Source: Nostoc sp. TH1S01
GTDB lineage: Bacteria; Cyanobacteriota; Cyanobacteriia; Cyanobacteriales; Nostocaceae
Direction of reading: 5' to 3'
DNA length: 39,749 nucleotides
NCBI GenBank assembly: GCA_018993265.1
Contig: JAGKSW010000080.1
Span: 1-39,749, forward strand
Below the pieces are notes generated by a model. That model worked only from the letters and a program-made list of their open reading frames with translations, was not told where the DNA came from and did no database searches. A program made the position numbers and the translations under genes. Below are positions 17,833 to 26,444 of this stretch, one piece after another. Numbering within the stretch: position 1 is the first letter of the stretch; every line of letters begins with the position of its first letter.

Positions 17833-18309
17833 CTATTCCGCATTCAAAGCCTTGCGGAACACCACCTTATCTTCCCCTGCCTTGTAAAAGTCACGAATAC
17901 GCGCCTCCTCCTCGAAACCGCACTTTGTGTAGAAAGCCCGCGCTCGGTCATAGCTTGGAAGCCCCGAAGTTTCGACCAACAAAATCCGCTGACCACTTGC
18001 CCGTAAGGCATTTTCCACATACTCCACCAGTGCTTTTCCTCGCCCTTGCCGCTGGTAGTTGGGATGCACAACAATCATTAACAAGTCCCACGTCCCATCC
18101 GTAAACGGGGCAGGTGCGTAGTAGGCCACCCCGCACGGCTCTCCATTCTCCTCATCGGTGAGCCACACATGACCGTCGCCGATGTTGCCACTGAAGTAAC
18201 TCGCCAGCACTTTGCTCAGTTCTTCGGTTTCGTTCGCGGGGAATAGCTCTGCTGCTACTGCGATCGCAATTAATGCCGCTGCATCATCGGGCGTACTAGG
18301 TCGAATCAT
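17833..18309 (-). CDS. GNAT family N-acetyltransferase
   Basis: A 158-residue acetyltransferase. The acetyl-CoA-binding motif A is VVHPNYQRQGRGKAL (~79-93; the consensus is Q/RxxGxG/A), and the C-terminal YTKCGFEEEARIRDFY matches motif B. The acceptor substrate cannot be inferred. Start choice: the open frame reaches a TTG at 18366, but the ATG at 18309 has GGAG six bases upstream and fits the family start (MIRPSTPDD). Its codons look markedly richer in G and C than those of the surrounding genes, which suggests horizontal acquisition. Confidence 0.85.
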   Translation of the reverse strand: MIRPSTPDDAAALIAIAVAAELFPANETEELSKVLASYFSGNIGDGHVWLTDEENGEPCGVAYYAPAPFTDGTWDLLMIVVHPNYQRQGRGKALVEYVENALRASGQRILLVETSGLPSYDRARAFYTKCGFEEEARIRDFYKAGEDKVVFRKALNAE

Positions 18310-18484
18310 AGGGAACTCCAGTGCTGTCTTTTCATCAGATTGATGCGTGTCTGTACTGCGTACCAATATACATGATGCAGATAGCTTTTATCCGCATAGT
18401 GAAACGGTATAAGTAGGGTTGGCAGAAAAAGTTATCTGTGAGGACAGGGAACAGTAAACGGGGAAAAGTTTCAGCTATTTAGGG

Positions 18485-18601
18485 CTTGCCAATTCACATC
18501 TTGCACAAAGCCTCCCAACGCACTGCTTCACCGCTTGCGCGTCTACGTTTTTATAGCCCCGAATTCCATTCGTCGGGGCTAGGTGCAAGATATGTGCCAA
18601 G
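18485..18601. repeat. Inverted-repeat element with internal hairpin, possible IS200/IS605-type remnant
   Basis: CTTGCCAATTCACATCTTGCAC at the left and GTGCAAGATATGTGCCAAG at the right form imperfect inverted ends. Inside is a 9-bp hairpin, TAGCCCCGA/TCGGGGCTA (18554-18581). Hairpins of this kind mark the ends of IS200/IS605-type elements, but no transposase or tnpB fragment is recognisable, so the assignment is tentative. Confidence 0.35.
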
Positions 18602-18640
18602 TTTTGATGGTAGGTATTCGCTATCTCAACCCTGCCAAAA

Positions 18641-19009
18641 TCAAAACTTTCGCATATTGTTACTTACAGGGTCAAATCCTTTAGAAAACAAGGTGCTGTC
18701 ATCATAATAAGCTCCACTTAAATCTGCGCCATAGAGCTTAGTAAAGTTGAGTTTCGCACCCCGGAGATTTGCTTCTTTTAATTTGACACCACATAAATTA
18801 GCTCTGGTTAAATTTGCTTTTGCCAGATTAGCACGGCTCAAGTCTGCTCCCCAGAGTTTGGCTTTAGCAAGGTTAGCTTGACTCAAGTCTGCTCCCCATA
18901 AATTAATTCCTGGTAAGTAAGCAGAGATTAACCTAGCTCGACTTAAATTTGCTGCGGGAAAATATCGTTCACCTGCGGCGTAACTGCGCTTGAGTTGTTC
19001 AGCATCCAT
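18641..19009 (-). CDS. Pentapeptide repeat protein
   Basis: A 122-residue protein. Residues ~20-100 are tandem pentapeptides of the A(D/N)LSx form (ANLSRARLISAYL, GADLSQANLAKAKL, GADLSRANLAKANL), predicted to form a right-handed quadrilateral beta-helix. There is no signal peptide. Members range from gyrase protectors to proteins of unknown role, and cyanobacteria have many. Its ATG overlaps the last codons of the upstream 107-residue gene by 11 bases (ATGGATGCTGA), so the two are translationally coupled. Confidence 0.85.
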   Translation of the reverse strand: MDAEQLKRSYAAGERYFPAANLSRARLISAYLPGINLWGADLSQANLAKAKLWGADLSRANLAKANLTRANLCGVKLKEANLRGAKLNFTKLYGADLSGAYYDDSTLFSKGFDPVSNNMRKF

Positions 19010-19322
19010 GAGTTGTGTTGACCTTTTTCAGTAATAGAGAAGTAATTTGTTCCCATTCCTGGTTTAGCTCTCCTACAAACTCTGGCTGACTACTGCGACG
19101 ATACCAGTAACGTGCATTATGCAAATCACCTTCTTTACGATGTAAATAAGCGTGAACCCAAGCACTGTCTACATCACTGGCATTTTGGACTATTTCATGA
19201 GCTTGGTTCCAATTACCTTGTTTGTCATACCACAGAGCTTGCAGTGCTTTTGGTAGGGTTTGCGGACATGAAACCAGTTTGTCGATCAATCGCAAGAATT
19301 CCTGGGTATTCACGATCGCCAC
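18999..19322 (-). CDS. Conserved hypothetical protein, 107 aa
   Basis: A small acidic soluble protein containing WNQAHEIVQNASD and WVHAYLHRKEGDLHNARYWYRR, a pattern I know from many bacterial hypothetical proteins of about this length with no assigned function. The helical Trp/Tyr-rich stretch resembles a single TPR/SEL1-like pair, but that is weak. Start is uncertain: GTG at 19322 is crowded by its GGAG, whereas GTG at 19313 has that GGAG at a normal eight-base distance. It is the first gene of a two-gene unit with the pentapeptide-repeat gene. Confidence 0.7.
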   Translation of the reverse strand: MAIVNTQEFLRLIDKLVSCPQTLPKALQALWYDKQGNWNQAHEIVQNASDVDSAWVHAYLHRKEGDLHNARYWYRRSSQPEFVGELNQEWEQITSLLLKKVNTTHGC

Positions 19323-19435
19323 TCCACAACTATCAAACCTCTATTTCTAAGATACTTGGCGATCGCCCTTCATTACAATTATTATTGCAAACTGGAAAAT
19401 ACAGCTAAGGTAAGGCTATTCTTCAGGAGGTGAAT

Positions 19436-20074
19436 ATGGCCTTTAGTAGTTATAAATCCATTGCTGAAGTTCTCAAAACATTTCAGATTATCTACACTGA
19501 AGCTAATTTTGTTCTAGCAACAGAGTTTAATATTTCCCATTATTTTCGAGAAGACTTAGCAATTGTTATGCGCGAAGGTGTAGTGGATAATTCTGAATTT
19601 GCTATTTGTGAAAACTTAATTTATCCTGTCCTGAAAGAAGTTTGGAAGCAGTACAATAGTAAGTTCACTTTATGGAGTCATCAATCACTAAATTATGATG
19701 AGCAATTATCAGCATTTCCTGAGTATATTTTAGCTAAACGTTCACCTTTAGGGAAAATCGTTTTTGATAAACCATACTTTATTTTAGTGGAAGCCAAGCA
19801 AGATAATTTTGAAGCATATTGGGCGCAATGTTTAGCAGAAATGATTGCTGCTCAAAGACTTAATCAAGAATTTTCAGTGATTATCTACGGTATTGTTTCT
19901 AATGGTGCAGTCTGGCAATTCGGTAAACTAGAAGCACAAAAATTTACCAGAAATATTACACCTTACACTATTTATGAATTAGATAATTTATTTGCCACTG
20001 TCAACTATATTTTTCACCAATGCCAATTACAACTAGATAATTTACTGATATCTCAGCCTAATCTTTCAACTTGA
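19436..20074 (+). CDS. Predicted PD-(D/E)XK-like hypothetical protein
   Basis: A 212-residue soluble protein conserved among cyanobacteria as far as I recognise it, with no named function. The region FPEYILAKRSPLG...KPYFILVEAKQDNFEAYWAQCLAEMIAAQ looks like a PD-(D/E)XK nuclease core: a proline plus acidic residue, then the E-A-K of LVEAK, then a QC/AQ helix. Without a structural comparison this remains a prediction. The start ATG at 19436 is set by a strong AGGAGGTG ribosome-binding site at 19425-19432 (the GTG at 19430 lies inside it). Its 3' end overlaps the convergent Rieske gene by 22 bases. Confidence 0.65.
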   Translation: MAFSSYKSIAEVLKTFQIIYTEANFVLATEFNISHYFREDLAIVMREGVVDNSEFAICENLIYPVLKEVWKQYNSKFTLWSHQSLNYDEQLSAFPEYILAKRSPLGKIVFDKPYFILVEAKQDNFEAYWAQCLAEMIAAQRLNQEFSVIIYGIVSNGAVWQFGKLEAQKFTRNITPYTIYELDNLFATVNYIFHQCQLQLDNLLISQPNLST

Positions 20075-21117
20075 TTTCGCATCAATCTTTGTACACTTAC
20101 TAAAGCTCGGTTTAATTCATAATTACGTCGTTGCGGATTCTGTAAATATGCCTGTTGTTCTTCTTCAATCATTTGTACATCTTGCACAACTAAACCCTCA
20201 AGTAATTTTTGGGCTGCATTAAATAAACTATTTTTGACAAACTTTCTAAACCCTATAGGTAATTTATGCAATCGCCAAAAGGCATTGAGTGATGTGAAGT
20301 GAATTAAATAAGCTTTAGTTTGTGTCTCATTGACAGGACACAATAAACAATAAATTTTAAAATCTTTGCCTAATGTAGATTGCCAATGGGGATAAATATA
20401 ACTGACATCTAATGGTTCTGGATGTAGTTTTCGCAATGCGGGAAAAAATAACTGGGAAATCGACCAAATTTTATCGATTTTATAATAACTTTGGGCTGTA
20501 TAATGAGCATCTACACGGTGTTCATTTTCATCAATATCTTGTAAAGATGCTGCTGCCCAAGCTTGTAAATCTTGATGTAAATGTCCGTGATACATATCCA
20601 TCAAGTTTTCAATTAAATAAGAATAATGGGCTTGACAATTAATTACTGTCACTGAAGCAATATAATTCAAATGTTCCCACTCTGGTAAACCCATTGGTTC
20701 GACAGATAATTCTGCATTACCAGGAAACAGCCAGATAAAACCGTCTTGTTCTTTGACTGGGTAGCGGCGAATTTGACAGTTTGGTAGTTTTTGATTTGCA
20801 GCTAAATAAGGAACTTCTGTACATTCACCAGATGAATTGAACCGCCAACCGTGATAAGCGCATTCCAATTCATTACCGATCGCTTGTCCGTGGCTAAGTT
20901 TAACTTGCCGATGGGGACAACGGTCTTCTAAAGCGTGGATTTTACCTGTATTATCGCGGTAAAGTGCGATCGCCTGATGCCAAAGTACCACTCCCAGAGG
21001 CTTATTTGTTACCTCATTACTCTGTGCAACTACATACCAGTGATTAGGATTAATGCCTAATTGACGCACATCACCAGTTTGCACTGTTTGAGAGAGAGAT
21101 GACATAGACTCGTACAT
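20053..21117 (-). CDS. Rieske [2Fe-2S] aromatic ring-hydroxylating oxygenase, alpha subunit
   Basis: A 354-residue non-heme iron oxygenase. The Rieske cluster ligands are CPH (Cys67, His69) and CAYH (Cys86, His89). The mononuclear-iron site follows in ENLMDMYHGHLHQ, which holds the usual Asn/Asp bridge and the two His of the facial triad. It resembles the cyanobacterial group related to pheophorbide a oxygenase, chlorophyllide a oxygenase and Tic55-like proteins, which act on pigments or aromatic compounds. The substrate here is unknown, and electron donors are not encoded nearby. Met1 at 21117 and Met5 at 21105 are alternative starts. The last 22 bases overlap the convergent neighbour. Confidence 0.88.
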   Translation of the reverse strand: MYESMSSLSQTVQTGDVRQLGINPNHWYVVAQSNEVTNKPLGVVLWHQAIALYRDNTGKIHALEDRCPHRQVKLSHGQAIGNELECAYHGWRFNSSGECTEVPYLAANQKLPNCQIRRYPVKEQDGFIWLFPGNAELSVEPMGLPEWEHLNYIASVTVINCQAHYSYLIENLMDMYHGHLHQDLQAWAAASLQDIDENEHRVDAHYTAQSYYKIDKIWSISQLFFPALRKLHPEPLDVSYIYPHWQSTLGKDFKIYCLLCPVNETQTKAYLIHFTSLNAFWRLHKLPIGFRKFVKNSLFNAAQKLLEGLVVQDVQMIEEEQQAYLQNPQRRNYELNRALVSVQRLMRNQVERLG

Positions 21118-21855
21118 TATTTTTATCTTGAGACTTTCAATGTACTGCCCACTTTTTGTAGATTCAGGTGCAGCTAAGAATAGCTTATCAGTAAGACACT
21201 CATCTATTTTAAAGAATACATATTACTTGCAGAGCTTGCGATCGCGTCCTTCTACATCATCGCTATTAGAGCTAATTTGTAAACTAAAGTAAAATACTTA
21301 CCTTGTAAGGGTTCCAGGAAGTTGAGTTAATACAGTACTTATTCGCTGAAACTTAGACCTCGTAATGAGTTGAGTCTCCTTAAAATTTTCTTTACGAATC
21401 AGATCTAAGCTACAACAATGGGTGCGGGTTGTGGAAAACCGAGAAGCTAACCAAGCGTGCGGCAATAGTCGATTGCCAATCTGTGGAGAATGGAACAATG
21501 GTGTCACAGGATCTTGGTTTTGATTGCGGCAAGTTAGTAAAAGGACGTAAACGCCATTTGCTGGTAGACTACTAGGATTGGTCTTAATGGTTGTAGTGAC
21601 ATCAGCATATGAATCAGACCAAGCGGGAGCAAAGAAATTATTTGCACAAGCCTACAACAGGATCAGCGATCGCCTGACACGGTTAGTTTGTATTTGGGTT
21701 GATGCTGGATACCAAGGTGAGGGTTTTATGAAATGGGTTATGGACACTTAGCATTGGATTTTAGAGGTTGTACGTCGTCCAACTGATACCAAAGGCTTTG
21801 TTCTTCTACCAAAACGTTGGGTTGTTGAGCGCAGTTTTGGTTGGTTTAATTGGTG

Positions 21856-21911
21856 AGCCAGCGCGTTGCGGGGGTTTCCCCCGTTGTAGCGACTGGCGAA
21901 CCCGAAGGGTG
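21856..21911. mobile_element. 56-bp repeat inserted in transposase pseudogene
   Basis: Flanking GGTG occurs at both ends (21852-21855 and 21908-21911). Taking out 56 bases restores the transposase frame exactly. The insert, beginning AGCCAGCGCGTTGCGGG and containing the palindromes GGGGG/CCCCC and CCAG/CTGG, matches the dispersed repeat at 10143-10184. Confidence 0.7.
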
Positions 21912-21925
21912 TCGCCGGTTAAGTA

Positions 21926-22045
21926 GTGAAACAAAATTAATTACACAAAGTCATTGCGAATGCAGCGAAGCGAAAGGAAGCAATCGCAAGGGCTGGGATT
22001 GCTTCGCTTCGTTCGCAATGACTGTAATTAATTTTGCGTGGTTAC
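21926..22045. mobile_element. 120-bp MITE inserted in transposase pseudogene, 7-bp target duplication
   Basis: TTAAGTA lies at both boundaries (21919-21925 and 22046-22052). Excising 127 bases restores the transposase reading RLSKDYE. The ends are inverted repeats sharing AAAATTAATTACA and GTCATTGCGAA in both arms (21926-21960 and 22012-22045). The central part (GCAGCGAAGCGAAAGGAAGCA...) is a motif scattered widely in cyanobacterial spacers. Confidence 0.8.
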
Positions 22046-22249
22046 TTAAGTAAAGACTACGAAATTTTACCGCATACCCATGAAACATTTGTGCAAGTCG
22101 CAATGATTCGGTTAATGCTGAGAAGACTTGCTTGATTGATTAGTTTCATACTTGACAAACATCCTCTCAGAGATTGATAAATATTTTCTGGCTTTAAGTT
22201 TAAAGATGCGCCATCTTCTTCATCACCATTTAAAGCAGCTTCTTTTAAT

Positions 22250-22270
22250 TTTTACCTTTTAACTTTTGAC
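22250..22270. repeat. Heptameric short tandem repeat (3 x 7)
   Basis: TTTTACC-TTTTAAC-TTTTGAC, just downstream of the AI-2E transporter gene. Confidence 0.6.
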
Positions 22271-22294
22271 TTTATTTTGCCCCTAGCCCCTAAA

Positions 22295-23431
22295 TTAATC
22301 TTCTTTTGGCAAATTCTCTTCCACAGAAGTAGGGGGATTTTCCTCATACAATTCATCATGATTATTAGGAGGGTTGCAAACTATCACCACTTCAGTTTCT
22401 TTGGAGTGATGAATTCCCCATTGGTCTAATACATCTTTGATTAAAATTTCTTGTACCCAAATTTTAGCAACAACTGTTAAAGGTAAGGCTAAAAATAATC
22501 CTAAAAAGCCGAAGAATGTTACAAAAAATAGTTGAGAAATTAAGGTCACAGCGGGTAACAATGAAACTTGTTGCGCCATAACATAAGGTGTAATAAAATT
22601 ACTTTCAGTTTGTTGAATAAAAAAGTAGAGAATCAAGACAGCAACAGACTTCCAAGGGTTATCTAATAAAGCGATCGCCATAGCTGGTATTACACTCATT
22701 GTTGGGCCTAAGTTGGGTATCAAGTTCAAAAATCCTGCCAAAATTCCTAAAGCCAAGGCTGCTTTTACACCCAAAACTGATAAGCCAACCACACTCATCA
22801 AGCCGACGACACCCATCGCAATTAGCGCACCTGTTACCCATCCTTGCAATGAAACTTCGCATTTATCTAAAATGCCATCTACCCGACGGCGATAAAACGA
22901 AGGAAACACGCGAATAAAGACTCGGCGGTAAGCTAAAGGATCAGCTAACAGCATCCCAGTCCACACCAGCACCAACAAAACCTTCAGAACAACTTCTAAA
23001 GAACTGGAGACAAACGCAAAAGAACTCCCCAAGACACGATTGATAAAAGGTTGTGCTTGCTGAATTAAACTATTGAGATCGGGAATGTAGGGAACTAATT
23101 GGCTAGGAACCCTGGTTTTCATTTCATCCAGCCAACTATTAAAGCGTTCTAAACCTTGGGGAACCCGGTAAGTTAATTCATGAAATTGTTGGGCAAAAGG
23201 TGGCACAATCAACAGGAAAAAACCCACCACCACAGCAAAAAAGATAGCTACCGAAAGCAGTACAGCAAATCCCCGCTTCAGGCCAAGGCGTTGGAAACGC
23301 TTTGCTAACCGATTTAACGTGGTTGCTAACACCACGGCGGCAAACATCAGCAACAAAACTTCTTTGATTTGCCACAAGATGTATAAAGAAAGAACTATGG
23401 CGATTAAACCGATCCATTGACCAAGGTTCAC
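22295..23431 (-). CDS. AI-2E family (PerM/UPF0118) transporter
   Basis: A 378-residue membrane protein with about eight hydrophobic helices: a pair at the N-terminus (WIGLIAIVLSLYILWQI, LLLMFAAVVLATTL), a third near 55-80, then a soluble stretch (~85-140), and the typical C-terminal group including GILAGFLNLIPNLGPTMSVIPA, the family signature. The last ~45 residues are polar and acidic. Family members have been linked to AI-2 export, cation/proton exchange or hydrophobic-compound export, so the solute is not predictable. It lies upstream of a small membrane-protein gene on the opposite side of FtsH. Confidence 0.88.
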   Translation of the reverse strand: MNLGQWIGLIAIVLSLYILWQIKEVLLLMFAAVVLATTLNRLAKRFQRLGLKRGFAVLLSVAIFFAVVVGFFLLIVPPFAQQFHELTYRVPQGLERFNSWLDEMKTRVPSQLVPYIPDLNSLIQQAQPFINRVLGSSFAFVSSSLEVVLKVLLVLVWTGMLLADPLAYRRVFIRVFPSFYRRRVDGILDKCEVSLQGWVTGALIAMGVVGLMSVVGLSVLGVKAALALGILAGFLNLIPNLGPTMSVIPAMAIALLDNPWKSVAVLILYFFIQQTESNFITPYVMAQQVSLLPAVTLISQLFFVTFFGFLGLFLALPLTVVAKIWVQEILIKDVLDQWGIHHSKETEVVIVCNPPNNHDELYEENPPTSVEENLPKED

Positions 23432-23516
23432 AGGCTGACTCCCGGCTGTTGGTGTGATGCTTCTGGTGATGCAGTTAGGTTAGCTGATTTTAGCGATAAC
23501 GCCCAGATGATTTAAG

Positions 23517-23708
23517 TTAAGTTTGTTTTTGGGTTTGGAATCGCCGGAATAAAGCGATCGCCATGATCACAGTCGGTGACAAAACTAAGATTAAGGCGTT
23601 TGCCATCGTCGCAGGAACCGGCACACTTGGCAAAATGTACTTAATTACCGCAGATAACAAAGCTGACAGTACAAGTAGTTTGGCAATAAAAATTAGCTGG
23701 TTTGGCAT
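23517..23708 (-). CDS. Small two-helix membrane protein
   Basis: A 63-residue protein consisting essentially of two transmembrane helices (about residues 4-22 and 33-52) and a short basic tail (RRFQTQKQT). The open frame extends to 23795, but the upstream residues are not hydrophobic and the ATG at 23708 gives a sensible start (MPNQLIFIAK). I know similar small proteins as cyanobacterial hypotheticals, without an assigned role. It is ~85 bases upstream of the AI-2E transporter gene on the same strand, and could be co-transcribed with it. Confidence 0.55.
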   Translation of the reverse strand: MPNQLIFIAKLLVLSALLSAVIKYILPSVPVPATMANALILVLSPTVIMAIALFRRFQTQKQT

Positions 23709-23801
23709 AGCAGTACGGCAATTCACCTTTTCCTGTAGGGTATACCCGAATATAGGCTCAATGGAAGACTCTCTACAATATTCATATAAATACACAACCT
23801 A

Positions 23802-23829
23802 GAGGTTAGGGGCTAGAGGCTAGAGGCTA
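23802..23829. repeat. Heptameric short tandem repeat (4 x 7)
   Basis: GAGGTTA-GGGGCTA-GAGGCTA-GAGGCTA lies in the divergent spacer before ftsH. A second set of degenerate repeats (GTCAAGG/GTCAAGA/GTCAATA) follows at about 23899-23925. Confidence 0.75.
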
Positions 23830-23996
23830 GTGTGTTTTGTGCTGCACTCAGAAAAACTTTGAGTTCAACAACTTCAGCCGAAAACATCGCCTTATTAGTC
23901 AAGGGTCAAGAGTCAATAGTAAATAGTAATCAATTTTTTCACTATGGACGATTGACTATGGACTTTTGACAAAAAATTAATCAAGGATACATCAAA

Positions 23997-25934
23997 ATGC
24001 CTGTAGAAAAAAATAACAAAAATTCTATCAAACCGCCGCGCATCCGGCAGTTTGGTGGTAGCTTACTAATTCTGGTGACTCTGTTATTACTGCTTAATTT
24101 TATTGTTCCTAGTTTCTTTGGCCCGCGATTGCCACAAGTGCCTTATAGTGACTTTGTTGCTTTAGTACAACAAGGTAAAGTAGACCGCGCCGTTGTGGGA
24201 AGCGATCGCATTGAGTATACTATCAAAGCACAAACTCCCGATGGCAAAACTACTGAACAGGTATTTGCGACTACACCCGTTGCCCTAGATTTAGATTTAC
24301 CTAAAATTCTGCGCGAGAATAAGGTTGAATTTGCTGCACCCTTACCAGACCAAAATAGTTGGATTGGTACTCTCCTCAGTTGGGTTGCACCTCCATTAAT
24401 ATTCTTTGGGATTTGGGGCTTTTTAATTAATCGCCAAGGTGGTGGCCCGGCTGCACTCACAGTTGGTAAAAGCAAAGCCCGGATTTATTCTGAAGGTAGC
24501 ACAGGGGTAAAATTCCCTGATGTGGCTGGGGTAGATGAAGCCAAAGCCGAACTCGAAGAAATTGTAGATTTTCTCAAGAATGCGACCAAATACACCAACT
24601 TAGGCGCGAAAATTCCTAAAGGTGTGTTGTTAGTTGGGCCTCCGGGTACAGGTAAAACACTACTAGCAAAAGCGATCGCTGGGGAAGCGGGCGTTCCCTT
24701 CTTCAGTATTTCGGGTTCAGAATTTATCGAATTGTTCGTTGGTGTTGGTGCGGCGCGTGTCCGTGATTTGTTTGAACAAGCCAAACAGCAAGCGCCTTGT
24801 ATTGTCTTCATCGATGAATTAGACGCGTTGGGTAAATCTCGCGGTGGTGCAGGTGGATTTGTCGGCGGTAACGATGAACGGGAACAAACCCTCAACCAAT
24901 TACTCACCGAAATGGATGGCTTTGATGCCAACACTGGGGTAATTATCATTGCTGCAACCAACCGTCCCGAAGTACTAGACCCTGCTTTGCGCCGTCCTGG
25001 ACGCTTCGACCGTCAAGTTGTGGTCGATCGCCCTGATAAAATTGGTCGAGAAGCAATTCTCAAAGTTCATGCACGTAATGTTAAATTGGCGGATGATGTT
25101 AACCTCGCCACCATCGCCATCAGAACTCCTGGTTTTGCTGGTGCAGACTTAGCCAATCTTGTCAACGAAGCCGCATTGTTAGCTGCAAGGCAAAATCGCC
25201 CAGCCGTGACAATGGCAGATTTTAACGAAGCGATCGAACGGGTAGTTGCAGGTTTAGAAAAACGCTCTCGTGTACTCAACGAAACCGAGAAAAAGACCGT
25301 CGCTTATCACGAAGTTGGTCACGCCATCATTGGTGCGTTAATGCCTGGGGCAGGTAAAGTCGAAAAAATCTCCGTGGTTCCCCGTGGTGTCGGCGCATTG
25401 GGATATACCATTCAAATGCCAGAAGAAGACCGCTTCTTGATGATTGAAGATGAAATTCGCGGTCGCATTGCTACCTTATTGGGTGGACGTTCCGCCGAAG
25501 AAATCGTCTTTGGCAAAGTCTCCACAGGCGCGAGTGACGATATTCAAAAAGCCACCGACTTAGCCGAACGTTACGTTACCTTGTATGGGATGAGCGATAA
25601 ACTTGGCCCTGTCGCCTTTGAGAAAACCCAACAGCAGTTTCTTGATGGTTACGGTAACGCCCGTCGCGCTATCAGTCCCCAAGTCGCCCAAGAAATTGAC
25701 CAAGAAGTAAAGCAAATAGTAGATAACGCTCATCATATTGCTTTGAGCATTCTGCAACAAAACCGCGACTTGTTAGAAGAAACCGCCCAAGAACTACTGC
25801 AAAGAGAAATTCTCGAAGGTTCAGACTTGCGCGATCGCCTCAAGCAAGCCAAAGCCCCCGAAGAACTGTCAGAATGGTTACGTTCAGGAAATGTATCAGC
25901 AGATATACCCCTGATGCAATCTGTACTGAATTAA
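23997..25934 (+). CDS. ftsH: ATP-dependent zinc metalloprotease FtsH
   Basis: A 645-residue full-length FtsH. Two N-terminal membrane helices (~18-38 and ~122-142) flank a lumenal or periplasmic domain. The AAA+ module follows: Walker A GPPGTGKT at 214-221, Walker [10 protein letters not shown], and the second region of homology with RPGRFDRQ. The metalloprotease site HEVGH lies at 438-442, with the third zinc ligand expected in [13 protein letters not shown]. In cyanobacteria FtsH hexamers degrade damaged D1 and other membrane proteins. Several paralogs exist, and which one this is cannot be decided here. HEVGH rather than HEAGH is a tolerated variant. A strong terminator follows. Confidence 0.95.
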   Translation: MPVEKNNKNSIKPPRIRQFGGSLLILVTLLLLLNFIVPSFFGPRLPQVPYSDFVALVQQGKVDRAVVGSDRIEYTIKAQTPDGKTTEQVFATTPVALDLDLPKILRENKVEFAAPLPDQNSWIGTLLSWVAPPLIFFGIWGFLINRQGGGPAALTVGKSKARIYSEGSTGVKFPDVAGVDEAKAELEEIVDFLKNATKYTNLGAKIPKGVLLVGPPGTGKTLLAKAIAGEAGVPFFSISGSEFIELFVGVGAARVRDLFEQAKQQAPCIVFIDELDALGKSRGGAGGFVGGNDEREQTLNQLLTEMDGFDANTGVIIIAATNRPEVLDPALRRPGRFDRQVVVDRPDKIGREAILKVHARNVKLADDVNLATIAIRTPGFAGADLANLVNEAALLAARQNRPAVTMADFNEAIERVVAGLEKRSRVLNETEKKTVAYHEVGHAIIGALMPGAGKVEKISVVPRGVGALGYTIQMPEEDRFLMIEDEIRGRIATLLGGRSAEEIVFGKVSTGASDDIQKATDLAERYVTLYGMSDKLGPVAFEKTQQQFLDGYGNARRAISPQVAQEIDQEVKQIVDNAHHIALSILQQNRDLLEETAQELLQREILEGSDLRDRLKQAKAPEELSEWLRSGNVSADIPLMQSVLN

Positions 25935-25949
25935 ATAATTAAATTTGTG

Positions 25950-25989
25950 TGGTGTGTTGTTGCAAAAGACAACACACCATATTTTTTTA
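25950..25989 (+). terminator. Rho-independent terminator of ftsH
   Basis: The 11-bp perfect arms TGGTGTGTTGT and ACAACACACCA with an 8-base loop are followed by ATATTTTTTT. Confidence 0.93.
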
Positions 25990-26108
25990 TGGCTTAAACA
26001 AGAAACCTCTCAAACTCTCATTCCTCAGCGTACTCTGTGTCTCTGTGGTTCGTAATACCCTATTCTGTGCTTAAAATAATTAACCGCAGATGGACGCGGA
26101 TGAATCTT

Positions 26109-26444
26109 TTAAGCCACACCATAATCTGTGTACTGTCTTTTATACGGAGGTTGCAGTCCCAAAACAATGTCATCTTTGGGAACACCCATCTTAACCAACT
26201 CTTCAGCCGGATTTTGATCTGTTAAATTCTGCTGAAGCCAGATTTTTCCGTTTTTAATGTCCAAGTGGATAATACAGCGATAAACGCGGTCAAATTGTTG
26301 CCAACCTACATTCATCCACTGATAATGATCTCGTTCTGTATCAAAGATAAGTTGCGTTTCAACCTGCTCATCTGAAATATCGTCACTAGCATAATCAGTA
26401 AGCAAGGTCTGAATGTACTCGCGGTATTTAGCTATTTTATCCAT
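26109..26444 (-). CDS. xisI: XisI family protein (fdxN element excision controlling factor-like)
   Basis: A 111-residue protein matching the XisI family closely: MDKIAKYREYIQTLLTDYAS, the central YQWMNVGWQQFDRVYRCIIHLDI and the C-terminal VPKDDIVLGLQPPYKR. In Anabaena, XisH and XisI are needed with the recombinase XisF to excise the fdxN element from the chromosome in heterocysts. However, xisHI pairs are spread widely in cyanobacteria with no fdxN element, so their general function is unknown. Its start overlaps a short ORF that resembles the end of XisH. An intact xisH is missing. Confidence 0.88.
   Translation of the reverse strand: MDKIAKYREYIQTLLTDYASDDISDEQVETQLIFDTERDHYQWMNVGWQQFDRVYRCIIHLDIKNGKIWLQQNLTDQNPAEELVKMGVPKDDIVLGLQPPYKRQYTDYGVA

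Larger units (their letters stand above)
21422..22135 (+). pseudogene. IS5-family transposase pseudogene, N-terminally truncated and twice interrupted
   Basis: The fragments read as an IS5/IS4-type DDE transposase: [75 protein letters not shown]; and the C-terminus KDYEILPHTHETFVQVAMIRLMLRRLA. The likely catalytic Asp (VDCQS), Asp (WVDAG) and Glu (VERSFGW) are all still present. Lesions are a frameshift near 21457, a one-base deletion near 21570, an in-frame TAG at 21749-21751, and two insertions (21856-21911 and 21926-22052). The N-terminal ~100 residues are missing. Removing the two insertions restores a continuous FNWCRRLSKDYE reading. Confidence 0.85.

Noticed and set aside
21298-21507. 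69-codon minus-strand ORF near the transposase relic
   Set aside because: It overlaps the plus-strand transposase remains, and its translation is not protein-like.
24143-25279. Minus-strand frames of up to 158 codons over ftsH
   Set aside because: Antisense shadows of a well-supported AAA+ protease gene.
25308-25322. HEVGH instead of HEAGH in FtsH as an inactivating change
   Set aside because: The HExxH zinc motif is intact; Val at that position is a tolerated variant.
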